The notes under the pieces: generated by a model
What the model saw: only the letters and a program-made list of their open reading frames with translations
What the model was told of the DNA's origin: nothing
Database searches by the model: none
Program-made: the position numbers and the translations under genes
Source of the DNA: a virus
Direction: 5' to 3' (one strand)
IMG/VR virus record: IMGVR_UViG_3300047373_000244
Span: 1-21,619 of that record
Length of the DNA stretch: 21,619 nt
Shown here: piece by piece, positions 14,595-21,619 of the stretch
How the letters are laid out: every line of letters starts with the position of its first letter
Position numbering within the stretch: position 1 is the stretch's first letter

Positions 14595-15402
14595 CTTAAG
14601 TAATAATTTTAAAATAAAAGTAGTACAGGCATTTGCATATCTAGGAGCGGTAGCTACTTTAATATTTTGGTGGGACACAACCTTATTTATTCTTGCAATG
14701 ATTTGGGGTTGGCTTCTTACAGGCTTTGGCTCTAGCATGGGGCTACACAAAATGTCTGCTCACCGGTCTTTCAAACCAAAAAATAGATTTATAAAGATAT
14801 TTCTTTTATTCATGGGGACTATTGTTTCTATGGGTAGCACTATATATTGGTGTGATACTCACAGACTACACCACGGCACTTCAGACTCTGACAAAGACCC
14901 TCACCCACCTAGAGGCTCTCTATGGAATAAAATAAAGATATGGTTCTATTACTTTAAGCCCTATAAAATTGAGCCAATGAGAGTAAAAGATTTAATAGCT
15001 GATAAAGACCATATGTGGTTTCATAAGAATTATTATAAGATAGTTATTGGGTGGATTGTCTTACTCGGATTAATAGACTTAAAGATAGCCGCTTATTTCT
15101 ATTGTGTCAGCATGCTCTATGTATTCTTTGGAATTAGTTATATAACAGTAATAGCACATATTCCTAAACTAGCTGTCAGAGGTTATAGGTTATTTAACTC
15201 AACTGATTATACATACAACAGCCACTTTTTTGCGTGGTTACTGTGGGGCGAAGGATATCACAATACTCATCATAACAACCCTAAACTTTATAATTTAGCA
15301 CTACTTCCTGATGAGTTTGACTACTCAGCTAAAGTTATAGAGACCATAGGAATCCCCTGCGAGCAGAAACCTAAAAAGTTTGATACAATAGTAAGACTCT
15401 AA
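14578..15402 (+). CDS. Membrane fatty-acid desaturase I (274 aa)
   Basis: An integral-membrane di-iron desaturase that inserts a double bond into an acyl chain (probably delta-9 type) using O2 and an electron donor. The three histidine boxes are present in order: HKMSAH (H57, H62), HRLHH (H95, H98, H99) and HNTHH (H228, H231, H232). Hydrophobic segments near residues 15-55, 73-90 and 155-195 give the usual two membrane hairpins. GLHKMSAHRSFK and GEGYHNTHHNNP are typical of acyl-CoA/acyl-lipid desaturases. The length is near that of bacterial DesC types. The start at 14578 lies within the previous gene and has no clear SD, implying translational coupling; an earlier in-frame ATG at 14515 is less likely. 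Desaturases are known in cyanophages. The substrate (ACP, CoA or lipid) is not proven. Confidence 0.9.
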   Translation: MFGRFNLSNNFKIKVVQAFAYLGAVATLIFWWDTTLFILAMIWGWLLTGFGSSMGLHKMSAHRSFKPKNRFIKIFLLFMGTIVSMGSTIYWCDTHRLHHGTSDSDKDPHPPRGSLWNKIKIWFYYFKPYKIEPMRVKDLIADKDHMWFHKNYYKIVIGWIVLLGLIDLKIAAYFYCVSMLYVFFGISYITVIAHIPKLAVRGYRLFNSTDYTYNSHFFAWLLWGEGYHNTHHNNPKLYNLALLPDEFDYSAKVIETIGIPCEQKPKKFDTIVRL

Positions 15403-15422
15403 AAACTTATGAAAGGAATGTA

Positions 15423-15653
15423 ATGAACGTAAAGGATACGGTACTTAAAATTATATCTGCCGAAACAAAAACACCACTAAAAGAAATAGATTTAAAAGCT
15501 GACATACGGGACATGGGTATAGATTCTCTAGCCACAGTAGAAATAGTTGTAGCAATAGAAGAACAGCTAGGTATTGAAATCCCTGAAGATAGTGTCAACG
15601 AGATTATAGTCATTGAGGATATTATAGAGACATGCCAAAACTTGCACTCATAA
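15423..15653 (+). CDS. Acyl carrier protein (76 aa)
   Basis: A small acidic four-helix carrier. The phosphopantetheine site is GIDSLATVEI with Ser35, followed by the recognition helix (VAIEEQLGIEIPEDS). The length equals that of fatty-acid ACPs. It must be loaded by a host 4'-phosphopantetheinyl transferase, as none is seen here. AAAGGA at 15412-15416 is a good SD. The 3' end overlaps the second desaturase by 22 bases. Sandwiched between two desaturases, it most likely presents acyl chains to them, or diverts host fatty-acid synthase products. A role as an unrelated peptidyl carrier is less likely because no synthetase is present. Confidence 0.93.
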   Translation: MNVKDTVLKIISAETKTPLKEIDLKADIRDMGIDSLATVEIVVAIEEQLGIEIPEDSVNEIIVIEDIIETCQNLHS

Positions 15654-16432
15654 ACCACAGAATCCTCTGGGTTCTTGTACACACTGCCGCTATTCTTTCA
15701 ATAGTGTTAGCAATATTTTATGGATATGGGTGGTGGTTATTAGCTGCGTTTTTAATATCTAGAGTATGGGTAATAGGTGGTATGAGTATGGGACTGCACC
15801 GTTATTTCTCTCACAGAAGTTTTAAGACTACTCCATTTAAACACAAAATAATATTATTCTTAAGTGTAATGGCAGCTCAGGGTAGTCCTTTAGGTTGGGC
15901 TACAGTGCACAGACATCACCATAAACATTCTGACCGAGAGTTTGATGTGCATTCACCAAAAGACGGTGCGTGGCATGGGGCACTATGGATGTTAGGCAAC
16001 CCTCAAAAATGGAAAAAAAAGTTAGGTATGAAGTTCTCCACTGTTGATTTACTTAAAGATAAAACAGTCGTATTTGTTGAGAAATATTATTATGTTTTCT
16101 GGGCTGTTTTAATTGCAGTTAGTTTCCTTATTGATTGGAAGATAGGATTGTTCCTAGTATTAGCACCCCCAGGATTAGGTTATATGCTGGATATGTACTT
16201 TGTTAACTATCTTACTCATACTCCACTCTTACCTAAAGGGTATAGAAACTTTGATTCAAACGACACAACTTGGAATTATAACTGGGTTATATGGTTAGGT
16301 ATACCTGATGGGTTACACCACAATCATCACACAGAACCTTGGAAAACAAACGCAGCTATTAAGAAAGGAGAGTACGACATTACCGGTTGGATTATTGACA
16401 ATTGGTTTGCAAAAAATGTTAAGTCTACTTAA
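15632..16432 (+). CDS. Membrane fatty-acid desaturase II (266 aa)
   Basis: A second three-box di-iron desaturase: HRYFSH (H56, H61), HRHHH (H93, H96, H97) and HHNHH (H229, H232, H233). Boxes one and two (GLHRYFSHRSFKT, WATVHRHHHKHSD) are of the classical acyl-CoA/acyl-lipid delta-9 type. Hydrophobic segments lie at residues ~12-50, ~72-85, ~155-175 and ~172-195. It is clearly related in architecture to the desaturase 230 bases upstream but diverged in sequence, so the two may act at different positions or on different substrates. It overlaps the ACP gene by 22 bases and the cupin gene by 17 bases. The electron donor is presumably host ferredoxin or rubredoxin. Confidence 0.92.
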   Translation: MPKLALINHRILWVLVHTAAILSIVLAIFYGYGWWLLAAFLISRVWVIGGMSMGLHRYFSHRSFKTTPFKHKIILFLSVMAAQGSPLGWATVHRHHHKHSDREFDVHSPKDGAWHGALWMLGNPQKWKKKLGMKFSTVDLLKDKTVVFVEKYYYVFWAVLIAVSFLIDWKIGLFLVLAPPGLGYMLDMYFVNYLTHTPLLPKGYRNFDSNDTTWNYNWVIWLGIPDGLHHNHHTEPWKTNAAIKKGEYDITGWIIDNWFAKNVKST

Positions 16433-16928
16433 AAAGAAATTTATAAAGATAAGATACTACCCTTTTATTGCAGCTAAGGGGCCTATAGATACTTTAGAAG
16501 TAAAGAGATACTACTTATGGTTTTGCCATCGCGTGTTTATAAATGTCATGAGAAAGGGAGATGATGCCTTGCATGACCATCCATGGAACTATGTATCTAT
16601 AATACTTTGGGGTGGGTATAAAGAAACCACTATTGATAAAGATACAGAAAAGTTAGTTACAAAGAAATATGGTCCAGGGTCTATTATATCTCGTCCTCAC
16701 ACAGCATTCCATAAATTAGAAATACTTAAGTCTAAGTCTATTAGTTTGTTCTTTGTATCTAAAATAAAAGTAGAAAAAGATTGGTGTCAAAGTTGGGTTG
16801 TTAATGATAAGATACTGAATTCTTTAGATTACCAATTACATTTATGTAAAACTCCAAAACAAAAGAGAGAGCTGGTAAAAATATACAGAGATGCTAGAGA
16901 TGATGTGATGGAAGGAGAGAGGGTATGA
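16416..16928 (+). CDS. Small cupin-type metalloprotein (170 aa)
   Basis: A single-domain cupin. ALHDHPWNYVSIILWGGYKE carries H53 and H55, and PGSIISRPHTAFHKLEI carries H95 and H99, the usual metal-ligand arrangement of the beta barrel. HDHPW cupins are known in other phages, with no established substrate. The start at 16416 is chosen because the earlier in-frame ATG at 16308 lies deep in the desaturase gene; there is no clear SD, so translation is probably coupled. Co-occurrence with four other metal-oxygen enzymes suggests an isomerase or oxygenase step on a lipid or sugar, but this is inference. Confidence 0.7.
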   Translation: MLSLLKKKFIKIRYYPFIAAKGPIDTLEVKRYYLWFCHRVFINVMRKGDDALHDHPWNYVSIILWGGYKETTIDKDTEKLVTKKYGPGSIISRPHTAFHKLEILKSKSISLFFVSKIKVEKDWCQSWVVNDKILNSLDYQLHLCKTPKQKRELVKIYRDARDDVMEGERV

Positions 16929-17455
16929 TACAGTTTGATAGATTAGATACTATAACTCATGATTGTGCAGAAGTCTGGAATATAACTGGAGTATGTAATA
17001 AACGTATAGCTGAAGAAACAATGAAATTTGTAGGGCAGGTTCTCAATCCAGATAGTAGAACTACTAGAAGTGAAGATTCTGTTCTTGACATTTCCGCTTC
17101 TGCCACTAGAGAATTATTTGACGAGATTGAAAAAGTTTTAGACCGTAGAAATTTACAGCGAATACCCAATCAATATTGGGGACAAATTCACAGGCAATAT
17201 GAATCAACAGAAATGCATGAGCATACTCCTTGGGACGTTGGATGGGTATATTATGTTAGGGTTCCTGAAGATAGTGGGTTATTAGTATTTACACAGTTTC
17301 AAGGATGGACTAATAAATATGAGCATACACATTATCCTAAAGCAGGTCAGCTTGTACTATTCCCTGGATGGATGATACATAGAGTAACTAAAAACTTTAA
17401 CACAATTCCTAGAATAAGTATTTCAGGAAATGCAAATTATATAGAGAGGAAATAA
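16925..17455 (+). CDS. 2OG-Fe(II) oxygenase-like protein A (176 aa)
   Basis: The double-stranded beta-helix pattern is visible: QIHRQYESTEMHEHTPWDVGWVYYVRVPEDSG, then PKAGQLVLFPGWMIHRV, then RISISGN. H98 or H100 with D104 and distal H152 are candidate iron ligands, and R163 is a candidate 2-oxoglutarate binder. The overall order matches the small phage 2OG-Fe(II) oxygenase group (TIGR02466/PF13759 type), common in marine phages near fibre genes. It overlaps the cupin stop by ATGA and has AAGGAG at 16912-16917. The substrate could be a protein residue, lipid or nucleobase; none can be read from the sequence. Confidence 0.75.
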   Translation: MIQFDRLDTITHDCAEVWNITGVCNKRIAEETMKFVGQVLNPDSRTTRSEDSVLDISASATRELFDEIEKVLDRRNLQRIPNQYWGQIHRQYESTEMHEHTPWDVGWVYYVRVPEDSGLLVFTQFQGWTNKYEHTHYPKAGQLVLFPGWMIHRVTKNFNTIPRISISGNANYIERK

Positions 17456-18030
17456 TGAGTATACCAAATTTTATAGAAGTATATCCTACGTTTGATAAAG
17501 AGTTTTGTGACTATGCAATCAAATGTTTTGACGAAGCAGACAGTCATGGGTTGTGTAAATCTAGGCAAGAGAAACAAGATATTAGTAGTATGTTAATAGA
17601 CGATAGTTCAGTTCATTTTCCGGTTTATGATTTTCCAATAGCTCACCTGACAGCCTCTCTGGTAGAACAATTTGATGCAGGGTTTGATGAGGCTCAACAG
17701 AAATACTATGCTAAATATGGGCAGTTGCAAGAAGTAGGAGCCTTAAGATACTACGAAGCCAAACTACAAAAGACTCATCCAGGACAGGGGTACCATACTT
17801 GGCATTGCGAAGCAGGGGGACGAGAATTTCAAACAAGAGTATTAACTTGGACTGTGTATTTAAATGATGACTTTGATGCGGGAGAAACAGAGTTCTTATA
17901 CCAGCAATACAGATACAAACCAAAGATGGGGGATTTAGTTATCTTCCCCGCAGCATTTACTCACTCTCATAGGGGCAATTCACCTATAGGTGGGGTCAAG
18001 TATATTATCACAGGATGGCTAGAGTTCTAG
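17455..18030 (+). CDS. 2OG-Fe(II) oxygenase, prolyl-hydroxylase-like (191 aa)
   Basis: Clear P4H-type signature: YHTWHCE (H117, E119) within a beta-helix, VYLNDDFDAGETEFL, KMGDLVIFPAAFTHSHRGNSP (distal H172, or H170), and VKYIITGW with K182 as the 2-oxoglutarate anchor. A Glu rather than Asp in the HxD/E motif is allowed in the family. The N-terminus (FIEVYPTFDKEFCDYAIK) is the typical start of this group. It is coupled by TAATG to the other oxygenase. Such phage enzymes are widespread in marine myo- and podoviruses; targets are unknown. Hydroxylation of Pro/Lys-rich virion proteins or of acyl chains are both open. Confidence 0.82.
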   Translation: MSIPNFIEVYPTFDKEFCDYAIKCFDEADSHGLCKSRQEKQDISSMLIDDSSVHFPVYDFPIAHLTASLVEQFDAGFDEAQQKYYAKYGQLQEVGALRYYEAKLQKTHPGQGYHTWHCEAGGREFQTRVLTWTVYLNDDFDAGETEFLYQQYRYKPKMGDLVIFPAAFTHSHRGNSPIGGVKYIITGWLEF

Positions 18031-18035
18031 AGAAA

Positions 18036-18066
18036 GTATGTTAAAATAAGCCTATTGTATTGGGAG
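18036..18066 (+). promoter_or_regulatory. Possible promoter and SD after the oxygenase block
   Basis: GTATGTT (18036-18042) matches the GTATNWT core seen at 127, 5598 and 20940. TAAAAT (18042-18047) is an alternative -10. GGGAG (18062-18066) is 7 bases before an ATG at 18074 and may be a ribosome binding site. No clear -35 is seen. Confidence 0.35.
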
Positions 18067-18073
18067 CAAAATT

Positions 18074-18280
18074 ATGTTATCAATGTTAACGGAAGAAGAA
18101 ATTGCTTCACAAAAGAATACTGAAGAAAATAAAGCGGAATCGTATCCTATTAGTTATACTTTCCATTATGGCGTTCGCCCCAATAACGCCTCTTTTTTTA
18201 TTTCTCTTCTCTTCTTATTTATGGACATAAAATATGGCACTCAAAAAGCTTGTATTCCAACCAGGGATAAACAGGGATAG
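18074..18280 (+). CDS. Candidate leader ORF over a terminator (68 aa)
   Basis: GGGAG at 18062-18066 gives a well-spaced SD. The first ~40 residues are hydrophilic (LTEEEIASQKNTEENKAES). The frame then runs through the hairpin-T-tract at 18170-18199, giving FFISLLFLFM, and overlaps the next gene start by 47 bases in another frame. A working terminator inside the frame would normally stop full-length synthesis, so it may act as a leader peptide coupling translation to read-through. It may equally be chance; no homologue is recognised. Confidence 0.3.
   Translation: MLSMLTEEEIASQKNTEENKAESYPISYTFHYGVRPNNASFFISLLFLFMDIKYGTQKACIPTRDKQG
18170..18199 (+). terminator. Terminator or attenuator before the 713-aa gene
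   Basis: GGCGTT (18170-18175) pairs with AACGCC (18185-18190) across a 9-base loop, and TCTTTTTTT follows. It lies ~150 bases after the auxiliary block and only 35 bases before the next start, so the downstream gene needs partial read-through, or a start between the hairpin and the ATG. Confidence 0.7.
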
Positions 18281-20375
18281 AACCGATTACTCATCAGAAG
18301 GTGGGTGGTACGCTTGTGATAAGATAAGATTTAGGCAGGGTTACCCTGAAAAGATTGGTGGGTGGACTCCTATCAACTTCAAACCTTACACAGGTGAAGC
18401 TAGTACTATCATACAGTACGGCACTACTGACAACAACGTTATTATATCTATTGGTACTAATGAAAAGAACTATGTCATTCTAGGTACTGAATTATATGAC
18501 ATCACGCCAATTCGCATAGTCCTTACCTCTCCAGCTACAGACAATTGCATATCTACAGTAGAAGACTCTACAACTATAACATTTAATATAATGGCTCATG
18601 GCGCAGCTATAAATGACTATGTGACTATCAGTGGAGCTACTAGTGTAGGCGGAGTTCCAGCAGGTGAAATAAATAAAGAACATAGAATAACAAATGCCAC
18701 TACTAATACCTTCGACGTTACAGTTGAGACCGCAGCAACTTCTACAGTAGCAGCTGGTGGTGGTACAGCAATTTCTGCATCCTTCCAATACCCAGTAGGT
18801 TACCCGACGACTACTTTTGGTTATGGCTGGGGTGCAGGCCCTTGGGGTAGAGATACGTGGGGTTCAGGCTCAGATATTGCAGTCGCATTCGCTCCTAGAC
18901 TTATATTCCAAGAGAAGTTTAATAATGATGTTATCTATAATATCAAGGGTGGAGATATATTCTACTGGCAGTATACCCCAACAATCTCTGAAAGAGCAGT
19001 AGAGCTTAAGACTTTACCTGGCTCTAGAGCTGTCCCTGAACAAGTGGGTAATATTATATTTGCATTTAGTGGTCACTTACTTGCAATGTCTTGTACAGAA
19101 TACAATATTGTTGAGACTGATGGGTTAGTTATATCTTCTTTAACTAGAACTACTAGACTTACTACTGTTACAGTTACTACCGTAGGGTCACATAATTTAG
19201 AAGTAAATGATTGGGTATTAATGCAAGGTCAGGCACCTTCAGGTTATCAAGGTGAGGTTCAAGTGATGTCAGTGCCTACAGCAGATACATTCACATATGA
19301 AATGGCATACGACCCAGGAATAGATGCTACCACAGTAGGAACATATAAATCTATAGACTACTCAGGCGACTTCGATCCGTTACTAATTAGATGGGCAAAC
19401 GTTGACCCAGTTATAGGACCACAGCCAGAAGAATGGAAACCAGAACTAACTAACACAGCAGGATTCTTAAGAGTCCAACAAGGTTCTCAAATAATCGCAG
19501 CTCACAGAACTAGACAAGAAGTCCTAGTATGGTCTGATGTTGCATTATATACAGTGCAGTTCTTAGGCACAGAAGAAGTATTTGCATTACAAGAGATATC
19601 TGATTCTATTAATATCATAGGCCCTAACGTAGTAGCAGAGGCAAACAACATCATATTCTGGATGGGTAACGATAAGTTCTTCGCATATGATGGGCGTGTA
19701 AGCACATTACCATGCACACTAAAACAATATGTATTTGAAGATATGAACAAGACTAACGGCAGACTTAACTTTGCTGGTATTAATAGTGAGTTTAATGAAG
19801 TTATATGGTTCTACTGTTCTGCAACGTCAGCCTCAATTGATAGGTATGTTATCTTTAATTACGAAGAAAAAATATGGTACTACGGCACACTAGCGCGCAC
19901 TGCATGGGCTAATGTTGGAACTATTAAATTCCCTCTTGCAGCTAATGCAGGATATGTCTATAAACATGAAGATGGTATTGATAATGTAGAAGACCCTAAA
20001 TCAGCGCCTAAACCTATCTCTGCCTTCATAGAATCTGCCGACTTAGGTATAGATGATGGAGACTCATTTGTATTAACCAAGAGAGTAATACCTGATGTTA
20101 ACTTTGTTAATTCTTCAACAAGTAAACCTGAAGTAGAAGTAACTGTAGGAGTACGAAACTTTCCTGGAGCAAGAACAAAAACAGAAGATGTTGCCGGTAA
20201 TACTTTAACTAGGGATGTTGTTACTACTGCATCTGTTGACCAATATACTAATCAAGTCTTTGTAAGAGCAAGAGGTAGACAGATGAGCTTTAAGATTGCA
20301 TCAGATAGTTTAGGAACTCAATGGCAACTTGGCACGACTAGAGTAGACTTTAGACCAGACGGAAGGAGAGGGTAA
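18234..20375 (+). CDS. P22 gp10-like tail/stabilisation protein (713 aa)
   Basis: It begins LVFQPGINRDRTDYSSEGGWYACDKIRFRQGYPEKIGGW, the recognised N-terminus of large marine podovirus tail proteins of the packaged-DNA stabilisation (P22 gp10) type. Residues 202-206 carry GPWGR followed by DTWG, as in the 170-residue protein. Residues ~90-190 and ~300-370 look like small beta domains (NDWVLMQGQAPSGYQGEVQV), and the later part (AHRTRQEVLVWSDVALYTVQFLG, WMGNDKFFAYDGRV) resembles a beta-propeller-like tail hub. It probably forms the tail nozzle ring below the adaptor. There is no strong SD; GGA at 18223-18225 is the best. It is co-transcribed with the next two genes by TAATG coupling. Confidence 0.7.
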   Translation: MALKKLVFQPGINRDRTDYSSEGGWYACDKIRFRQGYPEKIGGWTPINFKPYTGEASTIIQYGTTDNNVIISIGTNEKNYVILGTELYDITPIRIVLTSPATDNCISTVEDSTTITFNIMAHGAAINDYVTISGATSVGGVPAGEINKEHRITNATTNTFDVTVETAATSTVAAGGGTAISASFQYPVGYPTTTFGYGWGAGPWGRDTWGSGSDIAVAFAPRLIFQEKFNNDVIYNIKGGDIFYWQYTPTISERAVELKTLPGSRAVPEQVGNIIFAFSGHLLAMSCTEYNIVETDGLVISSLTRTTRLTTVTVTTVGSHNLEVNDWVLMQGQAPSGYQGEVQVMSVPTADTFTYEMAYDPGIDATTVGTYKSIDYSGDFDPLLIRWANVDPVIGPQPEEWKPELTNTAGFLRVQQGSQIIAAHRTRQEVLVWSDVALYTVQFLGTEEVFALQEISDSINIIGPNVVAEANNIIFWMGNDKFFAYDGRVSTLPCTLKQYVFEDMNKTNGRLNFAGINSEFNEVIWFYCSATSASIDRYVIFNYEEKIWYYGTLARTAWANVGTIKFPLAANAGYVYKHEDGIDNVEDPKSAPKPISAFIESADLGIDDGDSFVLTKRVIPDVNFVNSSTSKPEVEVTVGVRNFPGARTKTEDVAGNTLTRDVVTTASVDQYTNQVFVRARGRQMSFKIASDSLGTQWQLGTTRVDFRPDGRRG

Positions 20376-20566
20376 TGTCAGGTAAACATACTAAAATAAC
20401 TATAGCACCTAATATATCTAACCCTCAATCAGATTATAGTAGAGACCAACAATTACAAATGGTCAACCAACTTAGATTATACTTCAACGAGAATGATGGC
20501 GTGCATAGACAAGCTAAAGGGCATTTTGATATGCTACTCACACTACAATGGTTAGGAGATAATTAA
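20375..20566 (+). CDS. Small conserved phage protein (63 aa)
   Basis: A hydrophilic, mostly helical protein with no recognised domain: SDYSRDQQLQMVNQLRLYFNENDGVHRQ and a hydrophobic end (FDMLLTLQWLG). It is bound on both sides by TAATG overlaps and has GGAGAG just upstream (20364-20369), so it is certainly positioned to be translated. LRLYFNENDG is a motif often seen in short marine phage proteins next to the tail hub gene. Confidence 0.65.
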   Translation: MSGKHTKITIAPNISNPQSDYSRDQQLQMVNQLRLYFNENDGVHRQAKGHFDMLLTLQWLGDN

Positions 20567-20904
20567 TGGCTTTTCAAGGAGTTACACCATCAAAACTAGC
20601 ACAGAATGTATTGACTACAGACTACATTGCTATCTATACAGTGCCTGCAAATACAAGAACTTATGTAAAAGATATATGCATCTGTAATACAACAGCAGCT
20701 GGAGTAGATATAAGTATAAGTTTAGTGCCAAGTGAAGGTACCCCAGGAACATCTAATGCTTTATATTATGAATTTACTGTAGATGCTAATGAAACTATGC
20801 AGTGGAAAGGTTCTCAAATTATGTATGAGAACGATACGATACAAGTTAAAGCTTCTGCAACAGGATGTACAATCAACATTGGGGGTGGCGAAGCCACTGA
20901 ATAA
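20566..20904 (+). CDS. Small beta-rich virion protein (112 aa)
   Basis: A compact beta-type protein: DYIAIYTVPANTRTYVKDICICNTTAAGVDISISLVP, then ALYYEFTVDANETMQWKGSQIMYENDTIQVKAS. It resembles small phage decoration or tail-surface proteins with a jelly-roll-like strand pattern. It is coupled by TAATG. The 3' end carries a hairpin (GTGGC-GAA-GCCAC, 20885-20897) inside the coding sequence but no T-tract. The exact function is not known. Confidence 0.65.
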   Translation: MAFQGVTPSKLAQNVLTTDYIAIYTVPANTRTYVKDICICNTTAAGVDISISLVPSEGTPGTSNALYYEFTVDANETMQWKGSQIMYENDTIQVKASATGCTINIGGGEATE

Positions 20905-20937
20905 CAAGCAAAAACGGTTTATACATAGCATATTACA

Positions 20938-20946
20938 TGGTATTAT
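20938..20946 (+). promoter_or_regulatory. Extended -10 promoter candidate
   Basis: TG-G-TATTAT (20938-20946) is an extended -10; TTTATA at 20918-20923 is a weak -35 with 17-base spacing. It lies in the 68-base gap before the ejection-type gene and shares the GTATNWT core with the other gaps. Confidence 0.45.
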
Positions 20947-20972
20947 ACAACTTAAATAAATAGGAATAAGAT

Positions 20973-21619
20973 ATGTCATTTTTCGGAGACGCTCTCAGAG
21001 TAGCAGCCCCTATAGCAGCAGGATGGTATGGAGGTCCAGCATTTGCAGGTACTTTTGGAGGGAGCGCCGCAGCCGCAGGTATTGCTTCTGGTGCCGTTGC
21101 AGGTATGGGTATTGCTGCTTTAACAGGTGAAGACCTTTTAGCAGGGGGATTAACTGGAGCTTTCGGTGGATATAGTGGTCAAGGGTTACAAGCTGCATTT
21201 AACCCAGCGGTTGCAGGGAAGGCTGCAATTGATTCAGGAACAACAACTGCCGTAGCAAATGACGCAATGATGAGTCCTTATACTGGTGTAGCAAGTGGCA
21301 CACAAGAAGCAGCAAGAGGGTCTCAGTTAGGTATGTTCTCTAATCCAGCTGCAGTAAGTGGTACAGCTCAACCAGCTGCTACAGGAATTGTAGGTACTAA
21401 TGGTCAAATAGGGGCTAACATGGGACAAGTAAATGTTCCTAGTTATGCAGTAGAGCCTGGGGTTACGGGCCCAGCATCTGTAGCACCAAACGGAGCTAAT
21501 ATACAAAGTGGTACGCAATTGAAAGCTGGCTATGGAACTACAGGAAATGCAAGTAAAGTACCAGGAATACGTGATGCAGGTTCAGGAGGATATGCAGGAA
21601 ACCCAGCTCCACCTGATAC
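20973..21619 (+). CDS. Gly/Ala-rich probable DNA ejection protein, 3' truncated
   Basis: An open frame runs from ATG 20973 to the window end (215 codons seen). It begins MSFFGDALRVAAPIAAGWYGG and continues with Gly/Ala-rich hydrophobic stretches (AAAAGIASGAVAGMGIAAL) for the first ~65 residues, then a low-complexity Gly/Ala/Ser region. Long proteins of this composition after the tail hub gene are typically internal virion or ejection proteins that form the DNA channel through the envelope. AGGA at 20962-20965 is the SD. The identity is inferred from composition and position only. Confidence 0.6.
   Translation, partial: MSFFGDALRVAAPIAAGWYGGPAFAGTFGGSAAAAGIASGAVAGMGIAALTGEDLLAGGLTGAFGGYSGQGLQAAFNPAVAGKAAIDSGTTTAVANDAMMSPYTGVASGTQEAARGSQLGMFSNPAAVSGTAQPAATGIVGTNGQIGANMGQVNVPSYAVEPGVTGPASVAPNGANIQSGTQLKAGYGTTGNASKVPGIRDAGSGGYAGNPAPPD

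Noticed and set aside
16308-16415. Upstream in-frame extension of the cupin gene
   Set aside because: It would overlap the desaturase by 125 bases, adds no conserved residues and has no SD; 16416 fits the family start better.
20885-20897. Hairpin GTGGC-GAA-GCCAC as a terminator
   Set aside because: It lies inside the coding sequence and is not followed by a T-tract.
1-21619. tRNA genes, insertion sequences, attachment sites
   Set aside because: I saw no cloverleaf, transposase or integrase, but a tRNA search by eye is not exhaustive.

Overview
The window is one arm of the virion and tail gene module of a lytic-type, low-GC double-stranded DNA phage. All genes lie on the + strand. They are packed head to tail, usually with TAATG or ATGA overlaps, and they match the small proteins typical of marine short-tailed phages: P22-like adaptor and stabilisation proteins, HxH collar-type fibres, and runs of tiny lysine-rich KKGG proteins. 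By gene content it resembles HTVC010P-like pelagiphages and uncultured Mediterranean phage contigs; this is inference from remembered protein patterns, not a search. No capsid, portal, terminase, polymerase or integrase gene is present, so most of the genome lies outside the window.

Layout. 1-123: a 23-residue peptide that aligns without gaps to PqqA, the precursor of the cofactor PQQ, then a palindrome and a strong terminator. 124-5573: a promoter and two long repeat-built fibre genes sharing a YTK.EVD..Q..QD coiled-coil repeat. 5574-5694: a promoter and a foldable leader. 5695-8266: two related GPV.S.NGF proteins, then small, mostly very basic proteins. 8281-8778: three short membrane or secreted proteins (lysis candidates). 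8778-14594: adaptor proteins, zinc-ribbon proteins, a GV.AT repeat protein, an HxH collar fibre and a DUF4376-like fibre. 14578-18030: a six-gene auxiliary block of membrane fatty-acid desaturase, acyl carrier protein, second desaturase, cupin and two 2OG-Fe(II) oxygenases. 18031-18233: a control region with a leader ORF and terminator. 18234-20904: a 713-residue P22 gp10-like tail protein and two small genes. 20905-21619: a promoter and the start of a Gly/Ala-rich probable ejection protein cut by the window edge.

The most interesting content is metabolic. A dedicated ACP sits between two different three-histidine-box desaturases, with overlapping genes and in the middle of a structural operon. 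This suggests the phage supplies its own acyl carrier and desaturation step late in infection, using host fatty-acid synthase products. The adjoining non-haem iron enzymes could hydroxylate the same acyl chains, or hydroxylate virion fibres. A stand-alone pqqA would need host PqqB-E to act and hints at a host that makes PQQ, such as a marine methylotroph or another alphaproteobacterium; the host cannot be fixed from this sequence alone.
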